64,000 nt of DNA from Tigriopus japonicus. Taxonomy: Eukaryota; Arthropoda; Copepoda; Harpacticoida; Harpacticidae. The stretch covers positions 11,974,902 through 12,038,901 of the forward strand of contig CM021315.1 in assembly GCA_010645155.1 (NCBI GenBank), given 5' to 3'. Of this stretch, positions 12,635 through 23,394 are shown in pieces. Numbering within the stretch: position 1 is the first letter of the stretch; each line of letters starts with the position of its first letter. The notes beneath the pieces are model-generated. The model saw only the letters and a program-made list of their open reading frames with translations, had not been told where the DNA came from and ran no database searches. A program made the position numbers and the translations under genes.

Positions 12635-13385
12635 GGTCATAATGGAAAACTTTGCTTTCAACCCAGTTTTTTGCGGTATCCACAAACAAGCAAATGAGTA
12701 ATTGAAAGGGGATTTTCTGCTTTAAATAGAGTGCATCTTGTTCAACACTCAACATTGACACTTAATTTTAGTTTTGATAACATTGATTATAGATTTTGAC
12801 AGTAGTTTGATTTTCTAACCCAAAGTAATGGTCCTCGGAAAAGGCATTCTAGACGACGAACAAAGTTTCTGATAAGGACTCGAAGTGGTCTCGTAAGAGA
12901 CACAAAGCAATCAAAATGCAGATTAATTTGACCGTTCAAAATTCGTTGAAATTAGCAGTGAGGTTAAAACATGCGGAAAATATTTTTTATCTCTAATAAC
13001 AATCTCAAAACATTATGGCATCAACCATTCATCAAACATTACTTTTTTGAAAGTCAAGATGAAACCGAAAAAAACAATCCATTGCCATAAGGTTGTTGCC
13101 TGTTTCAGATCCCTCTCAGAATATCTTCTTCCTATGGCGGGATTCGATCCTTCGCCGTCTGAGGTAAAGAAAGCACTCACAATTTTTCTGATGTATGATA
13201 TGGCTATTTGAGGTTCTTTGTTCGTTGCCTTATTTTACTTTCTAATATCCCAGCGAGCTCAAAATGTGCTCAAATCTTCAGTCAGGTTTATGTCCTCAAA
13301 TATTTCTCCATTGCATGAAACAGGAAAAGCATATTTTGTCGGTCTCTAGTTACTTGCATACAACATGAGATTAAAACATGTATCT
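12635..13385. other. Intergenic stretch, nothing recognised
   Basis: No open frame, RNA gene or repeat with definable ends was seen. Confidence 0.4.
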
Positions 13386-13650
13386 TAAGCATTTTTTTTT
13401 CGATTGTGGGTGCTAGGGCCGGAGGTTTGATCCTCGCCCGGCCAGCGAAGCCAGCCATTGCATCATCCAGTTTTTCTGCTAGGCAATCTCTTGTCCGATA
13501 TCAGATTGTTTCTCCGTGTGTGGGTGTGGAATAACGCCTAAAAGTTTCCCTGAGAGGGATCGGGGAGGAGAATCGATCCTGGGACCTCTCTCACTACAGG
13601 AATTACGCTAACCACGACACTTCGTCTCCTGCCAAAAGGAGTTTAAAGAG
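13386..13650 (-). repeat. Probable tRNA-derived SINE
   Basis: On the minus strand the sequence contains gtggttagcgt, like a tRNA A box, followed about 35 bases later by ggatcgattct, like a tRNA B box. A second B-box-like ggtttgatcct lies in the other orientation near 13,430. This is the usual look of a tRNA-headed SINE and not of a functional tRNA, because no complete cloverleaf could be drawn. Copy number cannot be judged from this window. Confidence 0.45.
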
Positions 13651-13787
13651 TTGTGCAAATTTCACCCCACTTCCCATATTTGACTTTAAATATGGTTTAT
13701 AAAATGTTTTCGGTTAAAACTTAAACTACCTTAAAGATCCACCCAAAAGCTGATGTAAGCCACGTAGGTCCATAACACACGACTTAC

Positions 13788-14853
13788 CGTTCGGACTATT
13801 TGGATTAGAATACCCATCATGGCGACTCAGTTCATTTGGAATGATCTCGAAATTCCTTGCGGACTTCCTGGATTGCTCATTGTAATAATCGGGGTCATCA
13901 AAGGATTCATCTCGATAATACTCTTGTTCGTCCACCTCACTAGCTCTTCTTTCCCGAACAGGACCAAAACCATTGGGGATCAAGGGAGGCATGGGCAAAA
14001 CTGGACTGATGAACGGTGACCAATCCCCTTCACCAAACCCGTTCTCCAATGATGAAGGTGATTCTGCGAGGGAAAATGGATCACTGTCTGTGTTCACAAT
14101 GAGAGGAGCCACGGGAGATAATGAGAATGGGTCATCATCGACATCCGGATTGTCTAAATGACGTTCCGACGCTGAAGTTCGTCGACTGTGCAGACGGCTT
14201 CCTCCCGTTAATGAAGCTCGATAATTGGAGACATTGGTGGGTGAGTTAGCGATTTGTTGTATTAGCTCTGTAAATTAAAAAAGAACCCACTTTTTTTTAA
14301 AGAGTTAAAGTACATCTAGTGCGGCGCAGGAAATCTCACCTTTGATCTCTTTGTCGCCTTCCATGAGTTCTTCAGTCATATTCCTGGCGGCACAAAGATC
14401 CTCGTTGGAGATGGAATAGGTGGGTTCGTCGTTGCTATTGTAAGATTCCACGCTTTCCTCTCTCTGGAGACCGATGACATCATCCATCATGTCCCTGTCA
14501 CTCTCGGAGGCACTCCCTCGATAATCAAAAGTAGGCGTGAAGTGTCCCCTGGCATTCCTGGGCCCATCAGCTTCACTGGGGGAGGTCAAACTGAAGTGCG
14601 AGTAACTATCGCCCGAGAGATCTCCCAAGAGATCATCTCCACTGGAGGTTCCGGCCATGGCAGCCATACTGGTTGCCCTTCGAACAATGGCATTTTCAGG
14701 CAGGGACTCCAGGTCCGTGTCGTTAGGATGACTGAGGACATCATCAAAGGAGCTATCTTGCAGGAGGTGGCTCACCCTCATTTCCGGAGAGCTTGGATAG
14801 TATCCGGCCTCGTCATAGTGAAGGTCATCGATGCCTCTGTTGAACATCACCAT
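13788..14853 (-). CDS. Unrecognised acidic Ser-rich protein, 5' exons only
   Basis: Two exons are supported: 14853-14340 and 14267-13788. The first ends AAAG|GTGAG, the second starts ACAG|AGCTA and ends AACG|GTAAGT. Codon phase is kept (a split GAG codon), and the reading frame is open for 331 codons. The product is rich in Ser, Asp and Glu, with motifs such as SPEMRVSHLLQDSSFDDV, VRRATSMAAMAG and RRTSASERHLD, and repeats of DPFSL. It looks mostly disordered, with RRxS-type sites that could be phosphorylated. No membrane segment or known domain was seen. The start at 14853 reads ATG GTG ATG. The perfect donor at 13,787 shows the gene continues leftward; a phase-compatible candidate exon lies at 6246-6535. 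Confidence 0.65.
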
Positions 14854-16594
14854 TATGGGTTGAGCACAATATTGATATGTTTTTCTTCTTTGGGGTCTGA
14901 AGACTGGCTCCTTTTAATAAGCTTCTAGTGTGATCGAGTCCCAAGTGTCATATGGTTGATTAAATTAAGGAACGTCCGTCTGTGGTAGTACTGTACATCG
15001 GAGGGACATTGGTACAAATGAAGATGGTGCTGCCGCCTCAAGGGATCGGACCACCATTTACAATGTTAAGATCGATAAGGATGCTTAAACAAAAAGGCTC
15101 ACTTTTCGGACCTGAACGCAGATATGTTTGGTGTAGGCACAGTTATTGGAAGACTTGGTAAACACTTTTTCTATTACAACATTCTGGGCACCTTATCACA
15201 CACAAAGAGTCAAAATTTGAAATCACACGTTACCCCTCCATCCTCTCACAATGGTATTGGAATCAGAGTTGAGTTATTCCAACCATTTGGGCGATGTCAG
15301 AAACCCCCGACGGCCTGGCCCCCCTGAGCAAAAGAAGGATCCGTTTTTTTCTTTCGTCCTCTCTGGCCAAACGGACCACCGAACTCTATTGTAGCTGTTG
15401 TTGTCATAAAGTGTGCCCTCGAAATTTCTCTTCCTACATCGACGAGAACTCGAGTAGAGCCAGAAGAGTGGCGGTGGCCCACTTCTTGTTTTTCAGGGCT
15501 CTTCAGTGGTCCCTGTTCCAATTGTACTAAGGGACGACAAGGAAGGCATCGCCCACTAGGTGGCGAATCTTGCCTGCCTTCTTATAGCTTGCTTTGCTGG
15601 CTCCCTTGTCGTCCGTCTCTTCTTTGGTGTGGTTGTTCTTCTTCGTCTTCTTCCTCTTTCGAGCCTTCGTTTCGTGGCCTCAAAAAGCTTGTGCCCAATT
15701 TCACACACTAGGACCCCGAGGACGGAGATGCCTTGGGGCTTTTCAAGAGGAGACCTTATCCCCGCACTTACTCACGCACTTGTGCCTCTTCCCTTCTTCT
15801 CTTTTTTCTCTTTCCCTTATTTAGTGTTGGTCCGTACTTTGGCACACTTCGCAAGGAAAACTTGAGTCTGGGGTGGTTAGGCAATGTTGGTTATGATAAG
15901 AGGCTACCCCAAACTACACTACTTGTGGCACATGTTCCAGCCACCAAGGATTGTTGTTGCTGTGCAGGGGACCGGCCATACATAGAACAGAATTTTTTTC
16001 GTTATCCATCCCCGTCGATTGGAGCACTCTGATTGCTTGCTTCTTTTCACGTCCACCTATCACTAACAGATGACTGAGGAACAAGTTCCAACTCGTGAAC
16101 GATCATTTGGTGCCCAACCAAAGAATACAAAAGGGAAAAAGGAAGCTTGATCTTGTGTCGGTCTTGGCCAATGGGCATCAAGGATTCAAGCTTGGGCCTA
16201 ACATGATAGGAGTTAATCAAGTGGCATATCTTCGTGGGCTGTTCTTTCTCTTGAGCATGTTCTCCCATTTGCTTGCCAGAGATTCCCCACAGGATAGCAA
16301 ATTGGGGTGCTTGTCCGACGGAAATTGGGCCCAAATGGAGGGCTAAAACAGGATGAACTAAATAATCAGTATGAGACAATGAAAGTTGGCTTATCCTCTT
16401 ACACCAATATCCTGAGCAAATAATACCAGGCTGAAAACTGTTTTGACATTTCAGTATTGTCTCCAAAAATGATCAAGTTGCAAAGATCGAGCATATTTTT
16501 CTGTGCTACGGCATAGTTTCTAAGTAAACCTTAAAGCTTGTGAAGCGTTATTTATTTATCGTCATTAGACATTTTAGATATTAGACAATTTATT
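14854..16594. other. Intergenic stretch, probable 5' flank of the gene ending at 14,853
   Basis: Several overlapping frames around 15,124-16,466 are open on both strands, but they show no domain or consistent splice sites. The region is CT-rich between 15,590 and 15,840. No gene is called. Confidence 0.4.
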
Positions 16595-17163
16595 TTAGAT
16601 GCTCTTGTCAAAGACAATGGAGGTTGTGATATTGAGCAGGTATCGTCCACGAAGGATTTAGGAGTTGTCATCCAAGATGATGGAAAGTTCTATGAACATA
16701 TCCACTTAAAAGTGGGGAAGGTATTTCAAACGTGTGGCTGGATCTATCGCACTTTCAAGTCCAGAGATAGTATTGCGATGCTAACTCTGTACAAGTCGAT
16801 TGTTCAACCACATCTTGAATATGCCTCAATGCCTCACCCATTTGGGCTCCATGGAGTTTGGCAGGTTTGCAAATGGTTGAACAAGTCCATCAATGTTTCA
16901 CTAGGAACGACACAGGAATGAGAGAGCTATCATATAAGGAAAGATTCCAAAAAATTGAGCCGTACACTTTTCAGAAAAGGTATGCAAGGTATCTGATACA
17001 TACAGGGTGGTCCTAAATTAGTGTCCCCTCTGTTTTGAATTAATATACATAACTCATAACAGAGGCAAAATCGAGGTTTTTTTTAGGAGCAAAATTGTTC
17101 CCCTATCAAATTAGGATAGACTTTGTTTACTATAACATGTGATTTGAAGCCCTTAACAAAAGA

Positions 17164-18182
17164 AATGGATCTGACAACCAAGCTGTCCCTTGTATTGAAA
17201 ATGTTAGGTGATGGAAAATCCTACAAGAACATCATTGAAACCTTAAATGTCAATCGGAAATTCATTTGGAGGACCAAGAAAATTTTTGAAGAAACTGCCT
17301 GGGTCGTAAAGAAACCCGGGCAAGGCAAAAAGCGGACCGTCAGGACTCCACGGCTTATTAAAGACGTTCAGGCTAAGATAAGGAGAAACCCTGTTCGATC
17401 CATGAATAAGATGGCCCTAGAGTACAATGTTAGCAAGACTACCATGAAGAAAATCGTCAAACAGGACCTTAACATGAAGCCTTTTAAGCATTAATAGAAA
17501 CAATTACTTTATTTACACGAGCGAAAAGGCACAAAAGATCGAAAATTCTTCTGGATTGGTACTCTCAAAACCCAGGAGTCATTGTGCTCTTCACCGATGA
17601 GAAGCTTTTGAGGCCACCAAAAAGTGTAATCCTCAAAACGATCGAATCATATCTAAAAGTTCATCTAGCATCCCGGACGACGTAAGAAATGTGTACCATG
17701 TCCAAAAACCGACTTCGGTGATGGTATGGGGAGTCGTAGCCTCAAACGGCAAAAAGTCTCCCCTCTTTCGCATCCCAGACGGCGTTAAGATCAACAAGAC
17801 AGTCTACCTTGACTTCTTGCAATCAAAAGTGATACCATGGATCCAAGCTGAATTTGCCGGGCTTCCAGTATGTTCCCAACAAGATGGAGCCCCCGCCCAT
17901 TCTGCCGGAATTGTTCAAGAGTGGTGCAAAAAGGCTTCACACTTCTGGAGCAAAGAAATGTGCCCTCCTTCATCACCAGATTGCAACCCTCTTGACTTTG
18001 CCATGTGGGGGATGGTTCAAAAGACAATCAATGCTACTCCTAGACCCAACAAGGACTCTCTGATGGCTGCTGCAGAGGTCGAATGGGACGCAATTTCGGA
18101 CGATGTGGTGCGTATTTCCTGTGCCAGTGTTAAAAAGAGACTCAGAGCCCTCATTCGAAAACGGGGCGGTCATTTTGAATGA
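17164..18182 (+). pseudogene. Mariner transposase, broken (DD36D type)
   Basis: The N-terminal part (17,164-17,494, from MDLTTKLSLVLK) carries the helix-turn-helix region. The C-terminal part (17,691-18,182) carries VMVWGVVASNGKKSP, SQQDGAPAHSA and SSPDCNPLDFAMW. The block between them contains TDEK, with the first catalytic Asp, but is broken by frameshifts and a stop, so no full-length protein is made. Thirty-six residues separate the second Asp (QQD) from the third (LDF). Mariners of the maT group with DD37D spacing are the nearest known relatives. The protein is a diverged relative of the intact copy nested in the same element. Confidence 0.85.
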
Positions 18183-18265
18183 AATCTTTTGATGATGAAT
18201 AATACATATCAAGCTTCAAAAAGTTTAACAAGAGTATTTCAATATATGAAACGGGCTTTGATTTA

Positions 18266-19572
18266 CAGGGTGACCCATATGTTTTAGGACACTTTCAGAA
18301 GTAATTATCTAATCAGTGGTAATTAAAAATGAAAATTGTATTTATAGAGAATAATTTAGAATCAATATTCATAGAACATATCAAAATTTCATTCGAAATG
18401 GCCACCATCCGCTTGAATTACGGAATCCAATCGTCTCCTTACCGCAGAACAAGATTTACGTATGAGATCTTCATCAAGTTCATCCCAAGCCTTCACCAAT
18501 GCAGTCTTGAGCTGATCCAAATTTTTGTAGGACTTGATTCCCACCTTCCTCTCTAGGATTGACCAAATAGCAAAGTCCATAACATTCAAATCTGGGGAAG
18601 AAGGTGGCCAGAAATCCTTGGGCCAAAAATTGTCAAAATTGGCATTGCACCAGGCTTGAACGTCCCTGGCGGAATGCGATGGTGCTCCATCCTGCTGAAA
18701 GCAATAGGAGTGTTCCCACTCCTGGGAAAGGATCCATGGAAGCACCTCATTCTTTAGCATATCCAAATAAGCCGTTTTATTGACCTTCACACCTTCCGGA
18801 ATGAAAATCAATGGAGTTTTCCTTCCACAAGAGGTAACTCCGGCCCAAACCATCACTGAGGCAGGATGCTGCCTTCTAAAGATCATTTTCTGGCTCATTG
18901 GAACCTTGGAAAGATCTTTGGCCAAAATCCTGTCATTGTGTTGATTGTGACATCCCTCAATTGTAAAAATCTTTTCATCTGTCCAGATCATTGAAAATTG
19001 CGTACGGGACTTGAGCCAATTTCGAAGCTTCTTGGCTCTGGCCAGTCTCTTGATCTTAGTGGCTGAGCTGAGCAATTGGCGCTTTTGGAGATGATAGGGC
19101 TTCATTTTCAGGTCATCTTTGACAATTCTTCTCATGGATTCGCGACTAACTCCAGCCTCCACGGCCATAGTCCTGATGGACCTCCTCTTGTTCCTAAAGA
19201 TCTTCACCCTTGTGCTCTCAACCAGCTTTTTGGTCCGGACAGATCTTGGACGGCCTGGTTTTGGACGATTTTCCAAAGTTTTGATGTCTTTGAATCGTTT
19301 AATAGTATAGGCAACCATACTCTTGCTCACTTTCATGTCGGAAAGTTTTTGGGCAATGGTGCGAATGCTGTGGCCAGCACGGTGGAGCTTGAGAATGGCT
19401 CCACGTTTTTCCATTTTGAAGACAAGATTCCCATCCAAGTGAATTGTTTTTGTATTCAATGTTTAGTAACGAGTCAGAAAAAGGTAAACAAAAAATTTCA
19501 GGGTCACCATTTGCATAATATTCGCAAAATTAATCAAAAAAGTTCGTGTCCTAATACATATGGGTCACCCTG
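18266..19572 (-). mobile_element. Mariner-family element B, apparently complete
   Basis: The 27-base ends, CAGGGTGACCCATATG and onward, match each other in inverted orientation with one mismatch and are flanked by TA (18,264-18,265 and 19,573-19,574). The element is 1307 bp and contains one uninterrupted transposase frame on the minus strand. It is inserted within mariner element A. The near-perfect ends and open frame suggest recent arrival compared with its neighbours. Confidence 0.93.
18389..19459 (-). CDS. Intact mariner transposase, DD37D (maT-like)
   Basis: A 356-residue protein fills the mariner element, with about 110-120 bases of untranslated sequence to each end. The N-terminal third contains two helix-turn-helix regions (about 15-120), with the SIRTIAQKLSDMKVSKSM segment and a GRPRSVR linker resembling the GRPR motif of Tc1/mariner proteins. 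The catalytic part shows MIWTDEKIF (first Asp), CFQQDGAPSHSA (second Asp) and SSPDLNVMDFAIW (third Asp). Thirty-seven residues separate the second and third Asp. The usual mariner length is 340-360, so this is full length. The enzyme would bind the element ends and cut and paste the DNA at TA. Whether it is active cannot be read from sequence alone. Confidence 0.92.
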   Translation of the reverse strand: MNTKTIHLDGNLVFKMEKRGAILKLHRAGHSIRTIAQKLSDMKVSKSMVAYTIKRFKDIKTLENRPKPGRPRSVRTKKLVESTRVKIFRNKRRSIRTMAVEAGVSRESMRRIVKDDLKMKPYHLQKRQLLSSATKIKRLARAKKLRNWLKSRTQFSMIWTDEKIFTIEGCHNQHNDRILAKDLSKVPMSQKMIFRRQHPASVMVWAGVTSCGRKTPLIFIPEGVKVNKTAYLDMLKNEVLPWILSQEWEHSYCFQQDGAPSHSARDVQAWCNANFDNFWPKDFWPPSSPDLNVMDFAIWSILERKVGIKSYKNLDQLKTALVKAWDELDEDLIRKSCSAVRRRLDSVIQADGGHFE

Positions 19573-19616
19573 TATAGCAACATTTCGATGGGACACTAAA
19601 TTAGGACTACCCTGTA

Positions 19617-20607
19617 CACTGGCACACATAAATCTTTGCCGCTTCAGAAACAAGACAAAATCTTGTATACCTTCGCTTTTCAATAATCAAACAAAACCTA
19701 TAAATAGCTTTTGATGCACATCTTTCAATCAGCTACTTTTAGCTTTTACACTTTTTCATACGAGTGATCAATGGTGCCAAAGGAACTTGAGGAGCTAAAG
19801 CTAGATTCCGGCAATATTTCCAAATGTCCATAATTCCTGATTGTTTTCGAAAACGTATTGTACAAGAGTTGTCTTAATCTCGTATTTCAAAATGACACCC
19901 AAATCAGTTGCTATACATATGGAGGGTGTCTGTGAGCGTGATTAAAGTTGGATCAATTAAATACAAGATTAATTAGTCATATTAACTCGCCTTGAAATAG
20001 AAGACGTTTCATTTTTGGAAAGAAGAAGAAAGCTAACGGTTCCGGAACAGATTGAATAGCTTCATGATTTAACAAGAGAAATGTCTCAAAATTTAACAGG
20101 ACCAAGAGATATCGACCTGGACCCTGATGATGACATAGTTTGACAAAATTAGTTGGTGCAAATGTCTTCTGACGGTCCCAAAAGCCTAAATTTCATCCAG
20201 ACAATTGAAAACCTCCATTGGATTTTTCCAACACTCATACAACCCGACTCAAATAGAATTCACATCATGTTATGGAACCTAATTTGCTCTTTTAACGATC
20301 ATTGAACCATCATCAAAATTTGAATCCACGGAAACCAACCATAAAGGGGCAATTGTATATCGTCCTTTGGGTGCTTCTCAAATCATGGACACATCAACTT
20401 TTATCAAAAACAGAGCCTTAGGGAATCAATTCATTTTGGTCTTTTCCTACAACTTGACAAAAATGTGTAGAATATAAAAGTAGTTTGTAAATGACTGATA
20501 AACATATTTCATTTTGCAAATTTTCTTCGTTTGCAATTAGTAAGGCAAAAATACTCTAAGTGATTTTGTTATGATTGCCAACAGGCAAAGATTTATGTGT
20601 CACCCTG
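19617..20607. mobile_element. TA-flanked non-autonomous element C (991 bp)
   Basis: The left end, c-a-c-t-g-g followed by CACACATAAATCTTTGCC, is matched by the reverse complement of the right end, CAGGGTGACACATAAATC and onward. TA lies on both sides (19,615-19,616 shared with element A; 20,608-20,609). No transposase remnant was recognised. The CAGGGTGAC terminus resembles those of mariners A and B, suggesting dependence on a related transposase. Confidence 0.75.
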
Positions 20608-20649
20608 TACAGTATGTCTTCGAGAGCATCATTGGGCTCTGTCCTAACC

Positions 20650-21502
20650 ACAGGGCGGATATTAGGAAATTTTTGTTGGACGAGTTACAGCTGTTGAAGA
20701 GCAAAGGTTGCATGTGAAAACTTGATATTTCCGAAGATTATAACTTAAGTTGTGCCCAAACAAACAACAAGTGACCCTGACTTCAACTTAGGGATGGTTG
20801 ACAGCGATAATTTTGCACTCGACTCCGACACCAACACGGCAAGGTTGACACCAACGCCGACACCAACATCTGTGTTGAAGTTGCCCATCAACGTCGTGGT
20901 GTTGACATTGACACCGATAGCGTGTTCCTTATAATCAAGTTAAACAAAATATGCCCTTCTGGACTGTAATATAGAGCACCAGTTTTGACAGACCTACCCA
21001 TTCTAAAGACATTTAAGTTCATGTTAGTTCAACATAAAATGGAGAGAAGGAAAATAAGCTTACATTTTACAATAACCTAGCTGGGTGTGTGATTTTCTTG
21101 CTTTGCAAGTCTGTTCTTGGAGTTTGGTTAGCATTTATTTTTATGATGGAACAAAAATTAATGATATTGGATTTTGTTTAGTCCTTCACATTTACAATCA
21201 AAATTGGGATCAAGTTTTTGGGCGGGCAGTACTTTTTCCAAAAAAAACCTTAAGCCTTGAAATGTCGGCACCAGAGACCTGGTGTTGATGCCGACACCGA
21301 AAGCCCAAAAAGTTGGTGTCAACACCTTGGCACCGACACCTGCTTCTCGCCCACCCCTACTTCAACCCTACAAACGAAACGAACTTGTTTGGGCACAACT
21401 GCTTGGGAAACGTCACAGCCAAAGGTCAGCTGGGGCCTGAAAATTGTCCAACAAAATGATAGGCCTGTCTGCCCCAGCGTCTCCTCTCTGCCAACTCTGT
21501 GG
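20650..21502. mobile_element. hAT-like insertion D in the LINE
   Basis: The LINE sequence tcctaacc is duplicated exactly at 20,642-20,649 and 21,503-21,510. Removing the interval restores the gggctctgtcctaaccc context seen in the LINE copy near 27,110. The ends begin acaggg and finish ctctgtgg, so the inverted repeat is short and weak. An inner inverted pair, ttgtgcccaaacaaac and its complement, flanks a second element at 20,789-21,359. Confidence 0.75.
20789..21359. mobile_element. Nested hAT-like element E with GACACC motifs (571 bp)
   Basis: The ends are TAGGGATGG and, reverse-complemented, TAGGGGTGG. Flanks are cttcaact (20,781-20,788) and cttcaacc (21,360-21,367), an 8-bp duplication with one mismatch. 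Both terminal regions carry repeated gacacc motifs, also present in fragments at about 7254-7445 and 34,446-34,545. There is no transposase. Confidence 0.8.
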
Positions 21503-21890
21503 TCCTAACCCAGAATTTGAGGTCAGCTGAAGCAACCGTAGAGGTTTTACTTGTGCGCTGAAAGCACCTTCAAATCCTAAGGAATACAGGCTAATTCGAA
21601 CAATGAAGTCCTCCTCTCTTCTTTATTGGGCTCCTTTTTTGTTCAATCTTTTGCCCAGTCTCCGTAGGGAATAGGTACAGGCTGATACTGAAACAGCTTT
21701 TGAAGCAGGGTTGGATCATATTTTTAATAATATTCCTGATCAACCCACTATTCAAGTGTTGTTTAGATCTGCCAACAGTAACTCGTTGGTAGATCAAATT
21801 TCGTAAAAACATGAATTGTGAAAATTAAATTAACGATTTTTTACAGGGAATCATATTCCTTGTAGCGGTAGTAGAAAATCTGCACCCTAC

Positions 21891-22092
21891 TAAAAATTCC
21901 TACTTTTAAGCACTCTCAAGTTTCAGAACACTTGAAAAAGAACTACTTTCATTGCATTTCTTTCCATATGAGCTGACATCTTATTGTACGTATGGCTACA
22001 TCGACATTGACAAGGCGGAGGACATTGAAGCATTGTAGCCTCCAATGATGTTCAACCAAAGTGAATGTTTGCAAGCTTTAATTATGTTTTTC

Positions 22093-22125
<33 letters not shown>

Positions 22126-22440
22126 AAGAACATCCCATCCAGAACGAGAACTTTGATGACCGATAGAAATACTTTTTGTGTTTAGAGGAAGGGGTGGGGG
22201 AGGATGGGTCAGAAGGTACCTGAAATGTACTAAAATGAAAATAATAAAAAGAAGAATTTTTCAAAATTCATTATCGTATGATAAACTTTCTATTATTGTT
22301 TATCGTTTATTGGCACAACACTCCGACACCACGTGGTGGTAGATAAGGGAGTAAAGGTATTTACAAATAAATTGATGAGATAGAATTTAAAAAAATCAAA
22401 AATCAAAAAATTAATCCAATCAAAAATTAGGCCCTCCATT
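21891..22440. repeat. Non-coding stretch with a GTT microsatellite
   Basis: A run of about eleven GTT units lies near 22,093-22,125. The rest shows no gene or delimited element. Confidence 0.7.
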
Positions 22441-23360
22441 GATTCCGATCAGTTAGAGAAGGAAAGTAGAGTGATCCAGGAGGTTAAGACTAATCCAAAA
22501 CCGTTTTTCTCGATTGTAAATTCAAAGAGAAAAATGAAGCTTCCTGTAGGACCTTTTGAGGTCGGCAGTAAAACCGTAATTGATAGTGAGATTATGGCCA
22601 ATATGCTTGGAGATCAGTTCTCAAGTGTATTTTCAATTCCAAAAAGGGTAGTCAGAGCAGGCCATGACTGTAGCAATGTTTTTGATGAGACGGGCATTGA
22701 TAGTCAGGATAATCGATTGGAGGATCTGGTAGTCACAGATCAAGATGCTTTTGAGGCCATCAAGAGCTTAAAGCTCTCGAGCTCTCCTGGACCTGATGGT
22801 GTGACATCTCAGTTTCTGATGAAATGCCCACAGATTCTTTCCCTAGTTTCCTCCTACTTGATGCGTTGCATCTTAGATCAGGGCAAGTTTCCCTCTTCTC
22901 TACCGTTCCAATTTATTAGGGCGGAGATAAGTCACTCCCTAATAATTATAGGCCCATTTCTCTGACCTCCAGCGTTGCAAAGGTTTTTGGAAAGATCATG
23001 AAGTCCAAGCTTGTAGATTATTTGGAAGTCCATGATTTAATTCCTTCTGGACAGCATGGGTTTCGAGCTCATTTTAGTACAGTAACCCAATTGGTTGATC
23101 ATATTGAGCAAATCATTGAAGGGCTCGAAAGTCATGAGTCAGTTGATGTAGTCTACCTTGACTTTGCCAAGGCCTTCGATAAGGTAGATCATGGTCTTTT
23201 GCTCGATCAACTCAAAGAGTTTGGGGTCCAGGGTAAGGTCCTGACTTGGATTGATAGTTTTATGAGCGAAAGGAAGCAGATAGTTAAAGTTGAAGGATCT
23301 TTTAGCGGCATGTATGTTGTCAAGTCAGGTGTTCAGCAAGGTTCAATTTTAGGTGTGTTT
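22441..23360 (+). pseudogene. LINE reverse transcriptase, broken 5' part
   Basis: The first block (to about 22,905) encodes the linker before the reverse-transcriptase domain, including LKLSSSPGPDGVTSQFL, a conserved motif of non-LTR enzymes. At about 22,905, 13 or so bases present in the copy at 26,030 are missing, which shifts the frame. The second block (22,998 on) resumes with SGQHGFRAHFSTVTQL and YLDFAKAFDKVDH, containing the first catalytic Asp. The sequence stops near 23,350, where an inverted copy begins. Jockey/CR1-like affiliation is suggested by these motifs but not proven. Confidence 0.85.
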
Positions 23361-23394
23361 ATGTTTTATTGTGATTGGAGATTGGAGGTTGTGA

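Larger units (their letters stand above)
17003..19614 (+). mobile_element. Mariner-family element A, defective, carrying a nested mariner
   Basis: The left end CAGGGTGGTCCTAAATTAGT and the reverse complement of the right end, CAGGGTAGTCCTAATTTAGT, differ at two of 20 positions. TA flanks both sides (17,001-17,002 and 19,615-19,616). A second mariner sits at 18,266-19,572, close to the right end. Without it the element is about 1.3 kb, the normal size for this family. Confidence 0.9.
16595..21890 (+). mobile_element. 5'-truncated LINE copy interrupted by five insertions
   Basis: LINE sequence is present in three blocks: 16,595-17,000, 20,610-20,649 and 21,511-21,890. Joined in order, they parallel the uninterrupted copy at 26,690-27,500, from the CDIEQVSS part of the reverse-transcriptase protein through its end and into the 3' tail ending ccttgtagcggta. 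The gaps are filled by the elements at 17,003-19,614, 19,617-20,607 and 20,650-21,502. Reading frames are broken in each block. Confidence 0.85.

Noticed and set aside
15297..16032. Overlapping frames on both strands
   Set aside because: CT-rich composition keeps several frames open; no conserved motif or splice signal.
16047..16466. 139-codon minus-strand frame
   Set aside because: No family resemblance, and an overlapping plus-strand frame is equally long; chance.
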